A DNA stretch of 64,000 nt, from positions 124,001 to 188,000 of the forward strand of contig NZ_QJKM01000013.1 in the NCBI RefSeq assembly GCF_003425685.1, read 5' to 3'. Of the stretch, positions 37,697-46,440 are shown piece by piece. The position numbers were made by a program, and so were the translations under genes. A model generated the notes under the pieces. The model was not told the origin of the DNA. It made no database searches and worked only from the letters and a program-made list of their open reading frames with translations. Numbering within the stretch: the stretch's first letter is position 1; each line of letters starts with the position of its first letter. Source of the stretch: Rhizobium terrae. GTDB lineage: Bacteria > Pseudomonadota > Alphaproteobacteria > Rhizobiales > Rhizobiaceae.

Positions 37697-38307
37697 AGGG
37701 CGGCCGAAAACTCGATCCGGAAGAACGAATCCTCTGGGGCAAGGTGGCGAAATCCACCCGCGCCATGCCGGGCCGTATGAAGGAAATTCTGGAATTCGAG
37801 GAGGCCGAAGAAGCGAGGCTGGCTGCCGAGGAAGCAGCCAGGACGGCGGAGAAAGAGGCCGCAAAACCGAAGCCGGCGCCGCGGCAGGTCACCCAGGTCG
37901 TCGACAGCCTCCCGCCGACGCCGGCACGCCGCTCCACCGTCCTTCACCATCCGCTTGAAAAACCGGTCAAGAAAAAGCTCGCCAAGGGCCGCCTGCCGAT
38001 CGAGGCGCGCCTCGACCTGCACGGTCTCTTTCAGGACGAAGCCCACGATCTGCTGCTCGATTTCCTGTTGCGCGCTCATGACCGCGGCCTGCGGCACGTC
38101 CTGGTCATCACCGGCAAGGGCAGTTCGATGGGCAGCGAAGGCGCGCTCCGCCGCGCCGTGCCGCTCTGGTTTTCGAAAGCGGAGTTCCGATTCCTGATCT
38201 CGTCCTACGAATGGGCCGCGCGCCATCACGGCGGCGAGGGCGCCATGTATGTGCGGCTTGCCCGCGGCCGCGGCGCCGGCGACAGAACCGGTGGAGACTG
38301 GAAATGA
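37693..38307 (+). CDS. Smr/MutS2 C-terminal domain protein
   Basis: A 204-residue protein with a charged, Ala/Glu/Lys-rich N-terminal half and a C-terminal Smr domain: RLDLHGLFQDEAHDLL (LDxH motif, about 108-123) and VLVITGKGSSMGSEG. Smr domains cut branched DNA or act in ribosome rescue; which applies here is not known. It overlaps mltA and xre by 4 nt each. Confidence 0.88.
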   Translation: MKGGRKLDPEERILWGKVAKSTRAMPGRMKEILEFEEAEEARLAAEEAARTAEKEAAKPKPAPRQVTQVVDSLPPTPARRSTVLHHPLEKPVKKKLAKGRLPIEARLDLHGLFQDEAHDLLLDFLLRAHDRGLRHVLVITGKGSSMGSEGALRRAVPLWFSKAEFRFLISSYEWAARHHGGEGAMYVRLARGRGAGDRTGGDWK

Positions 38308-38669
38308 CCCCCTTCGGCCATGCGATGCGGGAACTGCGCCGCCGCAAGGGCGTGACGCAGAAGGCGCTTGCGGAAGCGATCGGCGTGACGCCCGCCTATC
38401 TTTCGGCTCTGGAGCATGGCAGGCGCGGCCGCCCGACGTTCGAATTGCTCCAGCGGATTGCCGGATATTTCAACGTCATCTGGGACGAGGCGGAGGAGCT
38501 TTTCCGTCTGGCCGAGACATCGCATCCGAAAGTCGTGCTCGATACGGCCGGCCTGCCGCCGTCATACACAGGCTTCGCCAACCGTCTGGCCCAACGGATT
38601 CGCACTTTGCCGCCCGACGTGATAGAAGAAATGAACAGGCTTCTGGAAAAGCCCCGCTCTCAGGGCTGA
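38304..38669 (+). CDS. XRE-family transcriptional regulator
   Basis: A 121-residue protein with a Cro/C1-type helix-turn-helix at about 6-60 (MRELRRRKGVTQKALAEAIGV then TPAYLSALEHGRRGRP). The C-terminal 50 residues have no recognised domain. Its ATG overlaps the smr stop by 4 nt, making it the fourth gene of a tightly coupled operon. Targets are unknown. Confidence 0.88.
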   Translation: MTPFGHAMRELRRRKGVTQKALAEAIGVTPAYLSALEHGRRGRPTFELLQRIAGYFNVIWDEAEELFRLAETSHPKVVLDTAGLPPSYTGFANRLAQRIRTLPPDVIEEMNRLLEKPRSQG

Positions 38670-38717
38670 TTTCTCCAAACATCCACGGCTTTCAAGCCGT
38701 ATTAACGAGGCTCAACC

Positions 38718-38745
38718 TTTAGAAACCGCCCCGATTTCCCTATAT
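38718..38745 (+). promoter_or_regulatory. Putative gyrB promoter
   Basis: CTATAT (38740-38745) is a good -10 box; TTTAGA (38718-38723), 16 nt upstream, is a weak -35. The gyrB ATG lies 62 nt further on. Confidence 0.4.
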
Positions 38746-38807
38746 TTCAGGGTGGAATAGCCGGTGATTCGCTCGACCGGCATATCAAACGAATTGGAAG
38801 ATAGTTG

Positions 38808-41243
38808 ATGACCGATACACCCGTCAGCGAGAACGGCGCGAGTGCCGAATATGGTGCCGACTCGATCAAGGTTCTGAAGGGCCTCGATGCCGTGCGCAAG
38901 CGCCCCGGCATGTATATCGGCGACACCGACGACGGCTCCGGCCTGCATCACATGGTCTACGAAGTCGTGGACAACGCGATTGACGAGGCATTGGCCGGCC
39001 ATGCCGACCTGGTGACGGTGACGCTCAATCCGGACGGTTCCGTCACCGTGACCGACAACGGCCGCGGCATTCCGACCGATATCCACAGCGGCGAGGGCGT
39101 CTCCGCCGCCGAAGTCATCATGACCCAGCTCCATGCGGGCGGCAAGTTCGACCAGAATTCCTACAAGGTCTCCGGCGGTCTGCACGGCGTCGGCGTATCC
39201 GTCGTCAACGCGCTCTCCGTCTGGCTGAAGCTGCGCATCCGCCGTAACGGCAAGGTCCACCAGATTTCCTTCACCCACGGGGTGGCCGACGCCCCGCTCG
39301 AAGTGGTCGGAGAATACGAGGGCCGGTCGGGCACGGAAGTGACCTTCCTGGCAAGCCCCCAGACCTTCACGATGACCGAGTACGACTACAACACGCTCGA
39401 ACATCGCCTGCGCGAACTGGCCTTCCTGAATTCCGGTGTCAGAATCCGGCTCACGGACAAGCGCAAGCCGGATATCAAGGAAGAGGAGATGCTGTATGAT
39501 GGCGGCCTTGAAGCCTTCGTCCGTTATCTCGACCGCTCCAAGAAGCCGCTCGTCGAAAAGCCGGTCGCCATCAAGGGCGAGAAGGACGGCATCACCGTCG
39601 AAGTGGCCATGTGGTGGAACGACAGCTACCACGAAAACGTGCTATGCTTCACCAACAACATCCCGCAGCGCGACGGCGGCACCCATATGGCCGGTTTCCG
39701 CGGCGCCCTGACGCGCCAGGTGACCTCCTATGCGGATAGCTCCGGCATCACCAAGAAGGAAAAGGTGACGCTGCAGGGCGAGGACTGCCGCGAAGGCCTG
39801 ACCGCCGTCCTGTCGGTCAAGGTGCCGGATCCCAAATTCTCGTCGCAGACCAAGGATAAGCTCGTATCGTCGGAAGTCCGGCCCGTGGTCGAAAGTCTCG
39901 TCAACGAGGCGCTGAGCACCTGGTTCGAAGAGCATCCAACCGAGGCCAAGATCCTTGTCGGCAAGGTGGTCGAGGCGGCCGTCGCCCGCGAAGCCGCCCG
40001 CAAGGCCCGGGAACTCACCCGCCGCAAGGGCGTTCTCGACATCGCCTCGCTGCCCGGCAAGCTTGCCGATTGCTCCGAGCGTGATCCGGCCAAATCGGAA
40101 GTCTTCCTCGTCGAAGGCGATTCGGCCGGCGGTTCCGCCAAGCAGGGCCGTTCACGCGAGAACCAGGCCATTCTCCCCTTGCGCGGAAAAATCCTCAATG
40201 TCGAGCGCGCTCGTTTCGACAAGATGCTCTCCAGCCAGGAGATCGGCACGCTGATCACCGCGCTCGGCACCTCGATCGGCAAGGACGAGTTCAATGCCGA
40301 CAAGCTGCGTTATCACAAGATCATCATCATGACGGACGCCGACGTCGACGGCGCCCATATCCGCACCCTGCTGCTGACCTTCTTCTTCCGGCAGATGCCG
40401 GAACTCATCGAGCGTGGCCATATCTATATCGCCCAGCCGCCGCTCTATAAGGTCACTCGCGGCAAGTCGATCCAGTACCTGAAGGATGAAAAGGCGCTGG
40501 AGGAATATCTGATCGGCATGGGTCTCGAAGAGGCGACCCTGAGGCTCGGCTCGGGCGAGGTGCGGGCCGGCCAGGACCTTCGCGAGGTCATCCAGGATGC
40601 CTTGCGGCTGCGTTCGCTCGTCGAGGGACTGCATTCCCGCTACAACCGCGCGATCATTGAGCAGGCGGCGATCGCTGGCGCTCTCAACCCGGAACTGACC
40701 GACAATCGCGAGCGCGCCCAGCAGACCGCCGACGAGGTGGCCCGCCGTCTCGACATGATCGCCGAGGAGACCGAACGCGGCTGGTCCGGCCACGTGACCG
40801 GCGAGGGTGGCCTGCGCTTCGAGCGCATGGTGCGCGGCGTCCGCGAAGTCGCCTTTGTCGACGTCGCGCTGATCGGCTCGGCCGATGCCCGCCATATCGA
40901 TCACATGGCGGCTCGTCTGCAGGAGATCTACCGCACGCCGCCGGTTCTTGCCCGCAAGGACGGCGAGCAGGAAATTTCCGGTCCGCGCGCGCTTCTCGAC
41001 CTGATCTTCGCCTCCGGCCGCAAGGGCCTGTCGATGCAGCGTTACAAGGGTCTCGGCGAGATGAATGCCGAACAGCTCTGGGAAACGACGCTCGATCCGA
41101 ACGTTCGCTCGCTGCTGCAGGTCAGGGTCAACGACGCGACCGATGCCGACGGCCTCTTCTCGCGCCTGATGGGTGATGAAGTCGAGCCGCGTCGCGAGTT
41201 CATTCAGGAAAACGCGTTGAGCGTCGCCAACCTGGACATCTAA
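38808..41243 (+). CDS. gyrB: DNA gyrase subunit B
   Basis: The ATPase subunit of gyrase, 811 residues. The GHKL ATPase has VDNAIDEALAGHADLV and GVSAAEVIMTQLHAGGKF, followed by the transducer. The TOPRIM region has FLVEGDSAGGSAKQGRS and IIIMTDADVDGAHIRTLLL. C-terminal QRYKGLGEMNAEQLWETT is also present. The ATG at 38808, with GGAAG upstream, is used. A strong terminator lies about 110 nt after the stop, and two parS sites lie beyond it. Confidence 0.98.
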   Translation: MTDTPVSENGASAEYGADSIKVLKGLDAVRKRPGMYIGDTDDGSGLHHMVYEVVDNAIDEALAGHADLVTVTLNPDGSVTVTDNGRGIPTDIHSGEGVSAAEVIMTQLHAGGKFDQNSYKVSGGLHGVGVSVVNALSVWLKLRIRRNGKVHQISFTHGVADAPLEVVGEYEGRSGTEVTFLASPQTFTMTEYDYNTLEHRLRELAFLNSGVRIRLTDKRKPDIKEEEMLYDGGLEAFVRYLDRSKKPLVEKPVAIKGEKDGITVEVAMWWNDSYHENVLCFTNNIPQRDGGTHMAGFRGALTRQVTSYADSSGITKKEKVTLQGEDCREGLTAVLSVKVPDPKFSSQTKDKLVSSEVRPVVESLVNEALSTWFEEHPTEAKILVGKVVEAAVAREAARKARELTRRKGVLDIASLPGKLADCSERDPAKSEVFLVEGDSAGGSAKQGRSRENQAILPLRGKILNVERARFDKMLSSQEIGTLITALGTSIGKDEFNADKLRYHKIIIMTDADVDGAHIRTLLLTFFFRQMPELIERGHIYIAQPPLYKVTRGKSIQYLKDEKALEEYLIGMGLEEATLRLGSGEVRAGQDLREVIQDALRLRSLVEGLHSRYNRAIIEQAAIAGALNPELTDNRERAQQTADEVARRLDMIAEETERGWSGHVTGEGGLRFERMVRGVREVAFVDVALIGSADARHIDHMAARLQEIYRTPPVLARKDGEQEISGPRALLDLIFASGRKGLSMQRYKGLGEMNAEQLWETTLDPNVRSLLQVRVNDATDADGLFSRLMGDEVEPRREFIQENALSVANLDI

Positions 41244-41248
41244 GAAGG

Positions 41249-41335
41249 CGTTCCTCGGGCTCGTCCCGAGGATCTAAGCCGCGTCAACCGACTCGACGTG
41301 GATAGATTCTCGGCTCAAGCCCGAGAATGACGAAA
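41249..41335. repeat. Palindromic repeat after gyrB, CGTCATTC family
   Basis: Two hairpins, TCCTCGGG/CCCGAGGA (41252-41259 and 41265-41272) and ATTCTCGG/CCGAGAAT (41306-41313 and 41321-41328). The second arm ends GAGAATGACG, like the ends of the repeats at 3153 and 52207. Confidence 0.6.
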
Positions 41336-41353
41336 CCGAATATTTAGCTTTCA

Positions 41354-41387
41354 CAAAAACGGCGGCTCCTGTGGGCCGCCGTTTTTG
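41354..41387 (+). terminator. Rho-independent terminator of gyrB
   Basis: CAAAAACGGCGGC (41354-41366), 8-nt loop, GCCGCCGTTTTTG (41375-41387): a 13-bp perfect stem with a T tract. The A-rich opposite arm makes it usable for the convergent nitroreductase gene as well. Confidence 0.92.
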
Positions 41388-41404
41388 TTTGTCCAGTTGA
41401 AAAA

Positions 41405-41420
41405 TGTTTCACGTGAATCT
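41405..41420. other. parS site, left member of an inverted pair
   Basis: TGTTTCACGTGAATCT, 14 of 16 to the parS consensus. Its first 15 bases are the reverse complement of 41435-41449. Confidence 0.85.
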
Positions 41421-41433
41421 TTCCTGTGGATAC

Positions 41434-41449
41434 GGATTCACGTGAAACA
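41434..41449. other. parS site, right member of an inverted pair
   Basis: GGATTCACGTGAAACA, 14 of 16 to the parS consensus, centred 29 bp from its partner. The 15-nt spacer holds TGTGGATAC (41425-41433), one mismatch from a DnaA box. Confidence 0.85.
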
Positions 41450-41471
41450 ATTCCTGACGACGGCGAGGGCG

Positions 41472-42071
41472 TCATGCCTCGCCGGTGAATTTTCCCTCGA
41501 AGGCGATCTCGGAGACCGGCTTGCGCTTGCTCGGGAATTCCCGCTCGGCAAGATCGTCGGGCAGGGTGCTCCGGTCGGCGATCCGGCCGATCGCCGCCGC
41601 CGCTTCCGGCCGGTATCCCTCCGGAAGAGCGAGCACCTCGACCGCCTTTTCCTTGTCGAACCCTTCCATGCCATGGGCGTGGTAACCGAGCTTCATCGCT
41701 TGGCAGATGACGGAAAACCAGGCCGCGCCCGTATCGTAGGAATGGGTATAGGCGGTGCGCCGCTCTCCGTCATGGCTGATGCGGTAGGTCTTCGAAACGA
41801 CGATCATCAATGCGGCGGCATTCCGGGCCCAGCGCTGGTTGCCGGGGACAAGAATATCGAGCAGCACGTCGAACGAGGGCGTACCGCGCAGGCCGTAGAC
41901 GAAGCGCCAGGGCTGGTTGTTGCCGGAAGACGGCGCCCAGTGGGCCGCGTCCAGAATAGTCAGCATTGTCTCCCGGCTCACCGTCTCGTCGGTAAAGGCC
42001 CGCGGCGACCACCGGTCGAGAAAGAACGTGTCGATCGGAAATTCCGAATCGCGGGTGTTGCTGCTGGTCAT
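41472..42071 (-). CDS. Nitroreductase family protein
   Basis: A 199-residue FMN-dependent nitroreductase-fold protein. RWSPRAFTDETVSRETMLTIL and AAHWAPSSGNNQPWRFVYGL carry the flavin-contacting Arg-Ser and Ser-x-x-Asn-x-Gln-Pro-Trp motifs. Late GYHAHGMEGFDKEKAVEVL is also typical. The physiological substrate is unknown. The ATG at 42071 is chosen over an unlikely upstream extension to 42200. It is divergent from the FAH-family gene. Confidence 0.88.
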   Translation of the reverse strand: MTSSNTRDSEFPIDTFFLDRWSPRAFTDETVSRETMLTILDAAHWAPSSGNNQPWRFVYGLRGTPSFDVLLDILVPGNQRWARNAAALMIVVSKTYRISHDGERRTAYTHSYDTGAAWFSVICQAMKLGYHAHGMEGFDKEKAVEVLALPEGYRPEAAAAIGRIADRSTLPDDLAEREFPSKRKPVSEIAFEGKFTGEA

Positions 42072-42240
42072 GGCGTCCTCGTGAAAATGATTTATGTGCG
42101 GGGCTGGAGGCGAAGAATAGGGGTCATCCGCCGCTTGGCAACAGATTTCCGGTTGCCGTACCGGTGGCGTGGAAATGAGGGGTGACAAGCCCCGGCGCAT
42201 GTTTCATAAACCTTCGCAAATCGAAGTGGAGGGACATCCT

Positions 42241-43083
42241 TTGAAACTGATGCGTGTTGGCGAGCTGGGCCATGAAAAGCCGGCAATTCTCGATGGCAAT
42301 GGCAGGATCCGCGACCTCTCCGGCCATGTGGCCGATATCGGCGGCGCCGCCATCTCGCCGGAGGGCTTGAAGAAGATCGCCGCTCTCGATTTCGAAAGCC
42401 TGCCGGAACTGCAGCCGGGCCGCATCGGCGCCTGCGTCGCGGGCACCGGCAAGTTCATCTGCATCGGCCTCAACTATTCCGATCACGCCGCCGAGACCGG
42501 CGCCACGGTTCCGCCGGAACCGATCATCTTCATGAAAGCGACCTCGGCGATCGTCGGCCCGAACGACGATGTCGTCATTCCCCGCGGTTCGGTGAAGACC
42601 GACTGGGAAGTCGAACTCGGCGTCATTATCGGCAAGACGGCCAAATATGTCTCCGAAGCGGACGCGCTGGACTATGTCGCCGGCTACTGCCTGACCAACG
42701 ACGTTTCCGAACGCGCCTTTCAGTCCGAACGCTCCGGCCAGTGGACCAAGGGCAAGTCCTGCGACACGTTCGGCCCGATCGGCCCCTGGCTCGTCACCCG
42801 GGACGAGATCGCCGACCCGCAGAACCTCGGCATGTGGCTCACCGTCAATGGCGAGAAGATGCAGAACGGTTCGACCAGAACGATGGTATACGGCGTCCGT
42901 TATCTCGTCTCTTATTTGAGCCAGTTCATGTCGCTGCATCCGGGCGACGTCATCTCCACCGGCACGCCGCCCGGCGTCGGCCTCGGCATGAAGCCGCAGC
43001 GCTTCCTGAAAGCCGGCGATGTCGTCGAGCTCGGCATCGAGGGTCTCGGCACCCAAAAACAGACCTTCGTTGCCGATATCTGA
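42241..43083 (+). CDS. Fumarylacetoacetate hydrolase family protein
   Basis: A 280-residue FAH-superfamily enzyme, the type that cleaves or hydrates 2-oxo acids or ureidoglycolate-like compounds with a metal ion. FICIGLNYSDHAAETG (about 75-90), PIIFMKATSAIVGPND and the metal-binding WEVELGVIIGK segment are visible, then ISTGTPPGVGLGMKP. The start is the TTG at 42241, with GGAGGG 6-7 nt upstream. The frame also extends to 42169 but is not family-like there. The exact substrate cannot be assigned. Confidence 0.88.
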   Translation: MKLMRVGELGHEKPAILDGNGRIRDLSGHVADIGGAAISPEGLKKIAALDFESLPELQPGRIGACVAGTGKFICIGLNYSDHAAETGATVPPEPIIFMKATSAIVGPNDDVVIPRGSVKTDWEVELGVIIGKTAKYVSEADALDYVAGYCLTNDVSERAFQSERSGQWTKGKSCDTFGPIGPWLVTRDEIADPQNLGMWLTVNGEKMQNGSTRTMVYGVRYLVSYLSQFMSLHPGDVISTGTPPGVGLGMKPQRFLKAGDVVELGIEGLGTQKQTFVADI

Positions 43084-43398
43084 AAATTCAAATGCGCGCT
43101 GTTTGTGCGGCGGTTTGCGCAATGCGGATAACCTATAAGTGATGATGGACCTGTGTTTGGCCGGAACACGGGTCCTTAACCACTCTTGGAAGACGGAACT
43201 TTAAGGCTTACATGCCATTGTAAGGTTACCAGATGATCTCGGTATCCACCCGTCCCTGCCCAGGCAAATCCAGCCGGTATCCCCACCATGTTGCACCGCA
43301 ATAAAAAAGTGCTAGCCTATCCCCATCCTGCTCCTGAACCGGTCGGTTCGATGTCCTTCTCGGACACGCTGTCGGAAATGACGAAAGGTAGCACTTCG
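43084..43398 (+). other. Intergenic region before phaZ
   Basis: About 315 nt without a convincing gene. GGACCTGTGTT (43147-43157) pairs with AACACGGGTCC (43165-43175) around a 7-nt loop, a probable processing or termination hairpin for the FAH-family gene. The remainder should hold the phaZ promoter. The frame from 43288 is open but lacks family similarity before 43399. Confidence 0.55.
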
Positions 43399-44682
43399 AT
43401 GTTCTATCAGCTTTACGAGATGAATCACGCGGCCGTGGCGCCGCTGCGCGCGGCTGCGGATGCCATGCGCTTCTTTTACAGGAACCCTCTGAACCCGCTC
43501 TCCTACACGGAATTCGGCCGCACCGTTTCGGCCGGCCTCGAGCTTTTCGAACGCGTCACCCGCCGTTACGGCAAGCCGGAATTCGGCCTTCCGGTGACGA
43601 CCGTCGATGGTCGGACCGTGGACGTGACGGAGGAGATCGTCTGGGCCAAGCCCTTCTGCAACCTCCTGCATTTCCGCCGCGACCTGCCGGCCGGCAGGGC
43701 GCCGGACCAACGGATTCTGATCGTCGCGCCGATGTCCGGCCATTATGCGACGCTGCTGCGCGGCACGGTGGAAGCGCTGCTGCCGCATGCGGAAGTCTAC
43801 ATCACCGATTGGATCGATGCCCGCATGGTACCGCTTACCGAGGGCCGCTTCGATCTCGACGACTATATCGACTACGTCATCGACATGCTGCATGCGGTCG
43901 GTCCCGGCGCGCATGTCGTCGGTGTTTGCCAGCCTTCGGTGCCGGTGCTCGCCGCCGTTGCGGTGATGGAATCCCAGCGCGATTCGATGCTGCCTGCCTC
44001 GATGACCCTGATGGGCGGCCCGATCGATACCCGCATCAACCCGACCGCGGTCAACAAGCTTGCCGAAGAACATTCGATCGAATGGTTCCGCGATAACGTC
44101 ATCATGAACGTGCCGTGGCCGCATGCCGGTTTCATGCGCCGGGTCTATCCGGGTTTCCTGCAATTGTCCGGCTTCATGTCGATGAACCTCGACCGCCATG
44201 TGAGCGCCCACAAGGAGTTCTTCGAACATCTCGTCAAGAACGATGGCGAGTCCGCCGAGAAGCACCGCGATTTCTACGACGAATATCTTGCGGTCATGGA
44301 CTTGACGGAGGAGTTCTATCTCCAGACGGTCGAGACCGTCTTCATCCGGCATTCGCTGCCCAAGGGTGAGATGATGCACCGGACGGTGCGGGTCGATACT
44401 AAGGCGATCCGCAACGTCGCGCTCCTGACGATCGAAGGCGAGAACGACGACATTTCCGGCCTCGGCCAGACAAAGGCGGCGCAGACTATTTGCTCCAACA
44501 TCCCGGACGAGATGCGCCTGCATTACATGCAGCCGGATGTCGGCCATTACGGCGTCTTCAACGGCTCCCGCTTCCGCCGTGAGATCGCCCCGCGCATCGT
44601 CGACTTCACCCGGCAACATGCCAGGACTGTGACGAAGAAGACCCCGGTCAAGCGCGTCATCAAGGGTGGCAAGGCGGATTGA
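43399..44682 (+). CDS. phaZ: Intracellular polyhydroxyalkanoate depolymerase
   Basis: A 427-residue alpha/beta-hydrolase that mobilises stored polyhydroxybutyrate granules. The nucleophile elbow has Cys in the lipase-box position: HVVGVCQPSVPVLAAVAVME. FYQLYEMNHAAVAPLRAAAD at the N-terminus and VDTKAIRNVALLTIEGENDDI late in the protein are typical. HYGVFNGSRFR carries the catalytic His. The ATG at 43399 gives the usual MFYQLYE start, while 43288 would add 37 residues. The protein ends with a basic tail (KKTPVKRVIKGGKAD). Confidence 0.93.
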   Translation: MFYQLYEMNHAAVAPLRAAADAMRFFYRNPLNPLSYTEFGRTVSAGLELFERVTRRYGKPEFGLPVTTVDGRTVDVTEEIVWAKPFCNLLHFRRDLPAGRAPDQRILIVAPMSGHYATLLRGTVEALLPHAEVYITDWIDARMVPLTEGRFDLDDYIDYVIDMLHAVGPGAHVVGVCQPSVPVLAAVAVMESQRDSMLPASMTLMGGPIDTRINPTAVNKLAEEHSIEWFRDNVIMNVPWPHAGFMRRVYPGFLQLSGFMSMNLDRHVSAHKEFFEHLVKNDGESAEKHRDFYDEYLAVMDLTEEFYLQTVETVFIRHSLPKGEMMHRTVRVDTKAIRNVALLTIEGENDDISGLGQTKAAQTICSNIPDEMRLHYMQPDVGHYGVFNGSRFRREIAPRIVDFTRQHARTVTKKTPVKRVIKGGKAD

Positions 44683-44712
44683 GCTCCCCCCGATTGAGGT
44701 AGGCGGGTGTCG

Positions 44713-44839
44713 CCCCCTCACCCGGCCTCCACTACGTTCGGCCACCCTCTCCCCGAGGGGAGAGGAGAATCTGAGACGTCGCGGCAACTTTCCTTCTCCC
44801 CAGCGGGGAGAAGGTGGCCCGAAGGGTCGGATGAGGGGG
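44713..44839. repeat. Rhizobial intergenic palindromic element (RIME-like)
   Basis: Ends CCCCCTCA (44713-44720) and TGAGGGGG (44832-44839) form a terminal inverted repeat. Inside are a perfect 20-bp palindrome CCTCTCCCCGAGGGGAGAGG (44746-44765) and a hairpin CCTTCTCCCC/GGGGAGAAGG (44792-44801 and 44805-44814). It resembles the Rhizobium-specific intergenic mosaic elements. It fills most of the 311-nt gap between phaZ and the DUF2852 gene, where no other gene is seen. Confidence 0.8.
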
Positions 44840-44993
44840 CCACACCCTCCGCCCTATCCCGATTTCCCCCAAGCATTTCAGCATCTTCTTGAATTTAATA
44901 ATCCATCTTCTTGAAGGCGCATCGGGCACTCACCAAATCGAAATCAGACGGGCTGGCAGTTGGCCACCCGCTGAAACCAACAGGGTGTGACCT

Positions 44994-45419
44994 ATGAACC
45001 AGTCAGCATTGATTCGTCCGGAATGGACGCCGGCCACCATCGCCCTCATGGTGCTCGGTTTCGTGGTCTTCTGGCCTCTGGGCCTGGCCATGCTTGCCTA
45101 TATCATCTTCGGTGACAGGCTTCGCGGCTTCAAGCGCGATGCCAATAACCGGGCGGACCGCTGGTTTGCCGGCTGCCGCCGCGCGACCTCGCGTTACAAT
45201 ACGCATTTCACCAGCGGCAACGTCGCCTTCGACGATTGGCGCAAGGCCGAGCTCGACCGTCTCGAAGAAGAGCGCCGCAAGCTCGACGAGATGCGCGAAG
45301 AGTTCGACAGCTACATGCGCGAGCTTCGCCGCGCCAAGGACCAGGAAGAATTCGACCGTTTCATGCGTGACCGCAGGAACAACCGTCCTGCCGGCGACAA
45401 TCCGGTCGTGGACCTCTGA
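44994..45419 (+). CDS. DUF2852 membrane protein
   Basis: A 141-residue protein with one hydrophobic segment (IALMVLGFVVFWPLGLAMLAY, about 16-36) and a long, highly charged helical C-terminus (about 80-130, coiled-coil-like: LDRLEEERRKLDEMREEFD). This matches DUF2852, an alphaproteobacterial family of unknown function. It is monocistronic as far as can be seen, and a parS site lies 12 nt after its stop. Confidence 0.85.
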   Translation: MNQSALIRPEWTPATIALMVLGFVVFWPLGLAMLAYIIFGDRLRGFKRDANNRADRWFAGCRRATSRYNTHFTSGNVAFDDWRKAELDRLEEERRKLDEMREEFDSYMRELRRAKDQEEFDRFMRDRRNNRPAGDNPVVDL

Positions 45420-45431
45420 CTGGTCTCGTCT

Positions 45432-45447
45432 GGATTCACGTGAAACA
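45432..45447. other. parS site after the DUF2852 gene
   Basis: GGATTCACGTGAAACA, identical to the right member of the pair at 41434, 14 of 16 to the parS consensus. It is the rightmost parS-like site seen. Confidence 0.82.
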
Positions 45448-45450
45448 ATC

Positions 45451-45499
45451 GTGCGGCGCAAAGTGTCTGCGGTTTTGCGGCAACGCCATGCGAAAATGG
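45451..45499. repeat. Degenerate copy of the CATGTCGCGCAAAA repeat
   Basis: GCGCAAAGTGTCTGCGGTTTTGCGG followed by CAACG and CATGCGAAAA corresponds, with small gaps, to 9446-9489. It lies directly after a parS site in the gap before the YgjP-type gene. Confidence 0.55.
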
Positions 45500-45578
45500 A
45501 AATCGAACGTGCAGTGTTTATGGCCGGCGTCCTGAGACGCCGGCTTTTTTATATTCGGGAATCGGCTAAAACAGGATC

Positions 45579-46340
45579 ATGTTCGCGCTTCTCAAAAAAC
45601 CTGTCCGTGCGAAATCGAAACCGCTCGAAACGGTGAAGCGCACCCTTCACGTCGGCACGCGCTCGATGCCGCTGACCATCAGGGAAAACCGCCGCGCCAC
45701 CCGCATCACGCTGCGCATCGAGCCGGGCGGCCGGGCGCTGGCGCTGACGGTGCCGGCCGGCCTGCGCAAACACGAGATCGACGATTTTCTCGACCGACAC
45801 CAGGGCTGGCTCCTGACCAAGCTCGCCAAGTTCTCGGCCGAAAACCCCGTCCGCTCCGGCGGCCGCATTCCCTTCCGGGGCGTCCCGCACCGTATCGAGC
45901 ACACAGGCACCTTGCGCGGCGTCACCGAAGCGACCGTGGTCGATGGCGAGCCGGTGCTGAAGGTCAGCGGCCTGGAGGACCATATGGGCCGCCGGCTTTC
46001 CGCATTTTTCAAGAAGGAGGCGCGCAAAGACCTGGAAGTGCTGGTGGCGCGCCACGCCGCCGCCATCCGCAAGCCGGTGAAATCGGTTTCGATGAAGGAC
46101 ACCCGCAGCCGCTGGGGCTCCTGTTCCTGGGATGCAAACCTCAGCTTCTCCTGGCGCATCGTCATGGCTCCGCCGCTGGTCATCGATTACCTCGCGGCTC
46201 ACGAGGTGGCGCATCTGAAGGAGATGAATCACGGCCCGAAATTCTGGGCGCTCTGCCGGGAGCTCTGCCCGAGGATGGAAGAGGCGCGAAAGTGGCTGAA
46301 GCAGCACGGGTCGCAATTGCACGCGATCGATTTTGATTGA
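45579..46340 (+). CDS. YgjP/SprT-like M48-type metallopeptidase
   Basis: A 253-residue protein of the YgjP (DUF45) family. The zinc site HEVAHLKEMNHGPKFWAL (about 206-223) has the HExxH motif and downstream His. DTRSRWGSCSWDANLSFSWRIVMAP is the family hallmark preceding it. The N-terminal half is a beta-rich region of unknown role. No signal peptide is visible, so it probably acts in the cytoplasm. Confidence 0.88.
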   Translation: MFALLKKPVRAKSKPLETVKRTLHVGTRSMPLTIRENRRATRITLRIEPGGRALALTVPAGLRKHEIDDFLDRHQGWLLTKLAKFSAENPVRSGGRIPFRGVPHRIEHTGTLRGVTEATVVDGEPVLKVSGLEDHMGRRLSAFFKKEARKDLEVLVARHAAAIRKPVKSVSMKDTRSRWGSCSWDANLSFSWRIVMAPPLVIDYLAAHEVAHLKEMNHGPKFWALCRELCPRMEEARKWLKQHGSQLHAIDFD

Positions 46341-46440
46341 GGACTGGTCGGCGAAGCCGACGAAACGATCCGGCGAAATCATTTCGAAGGATGAACGCCC
46401 GAGCGTAAGCGAAGGGCTGAAGCGGTCGAGCCCGGAACTA

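Noticed and set aside
41941..41990. Possible parS in the nitroreductase, which also contains VSRET
   Set aside because: The codons are GTG AGC CGG GAG ACA, with no CACGTG core, so this VSRET is coincidental and not a parS.
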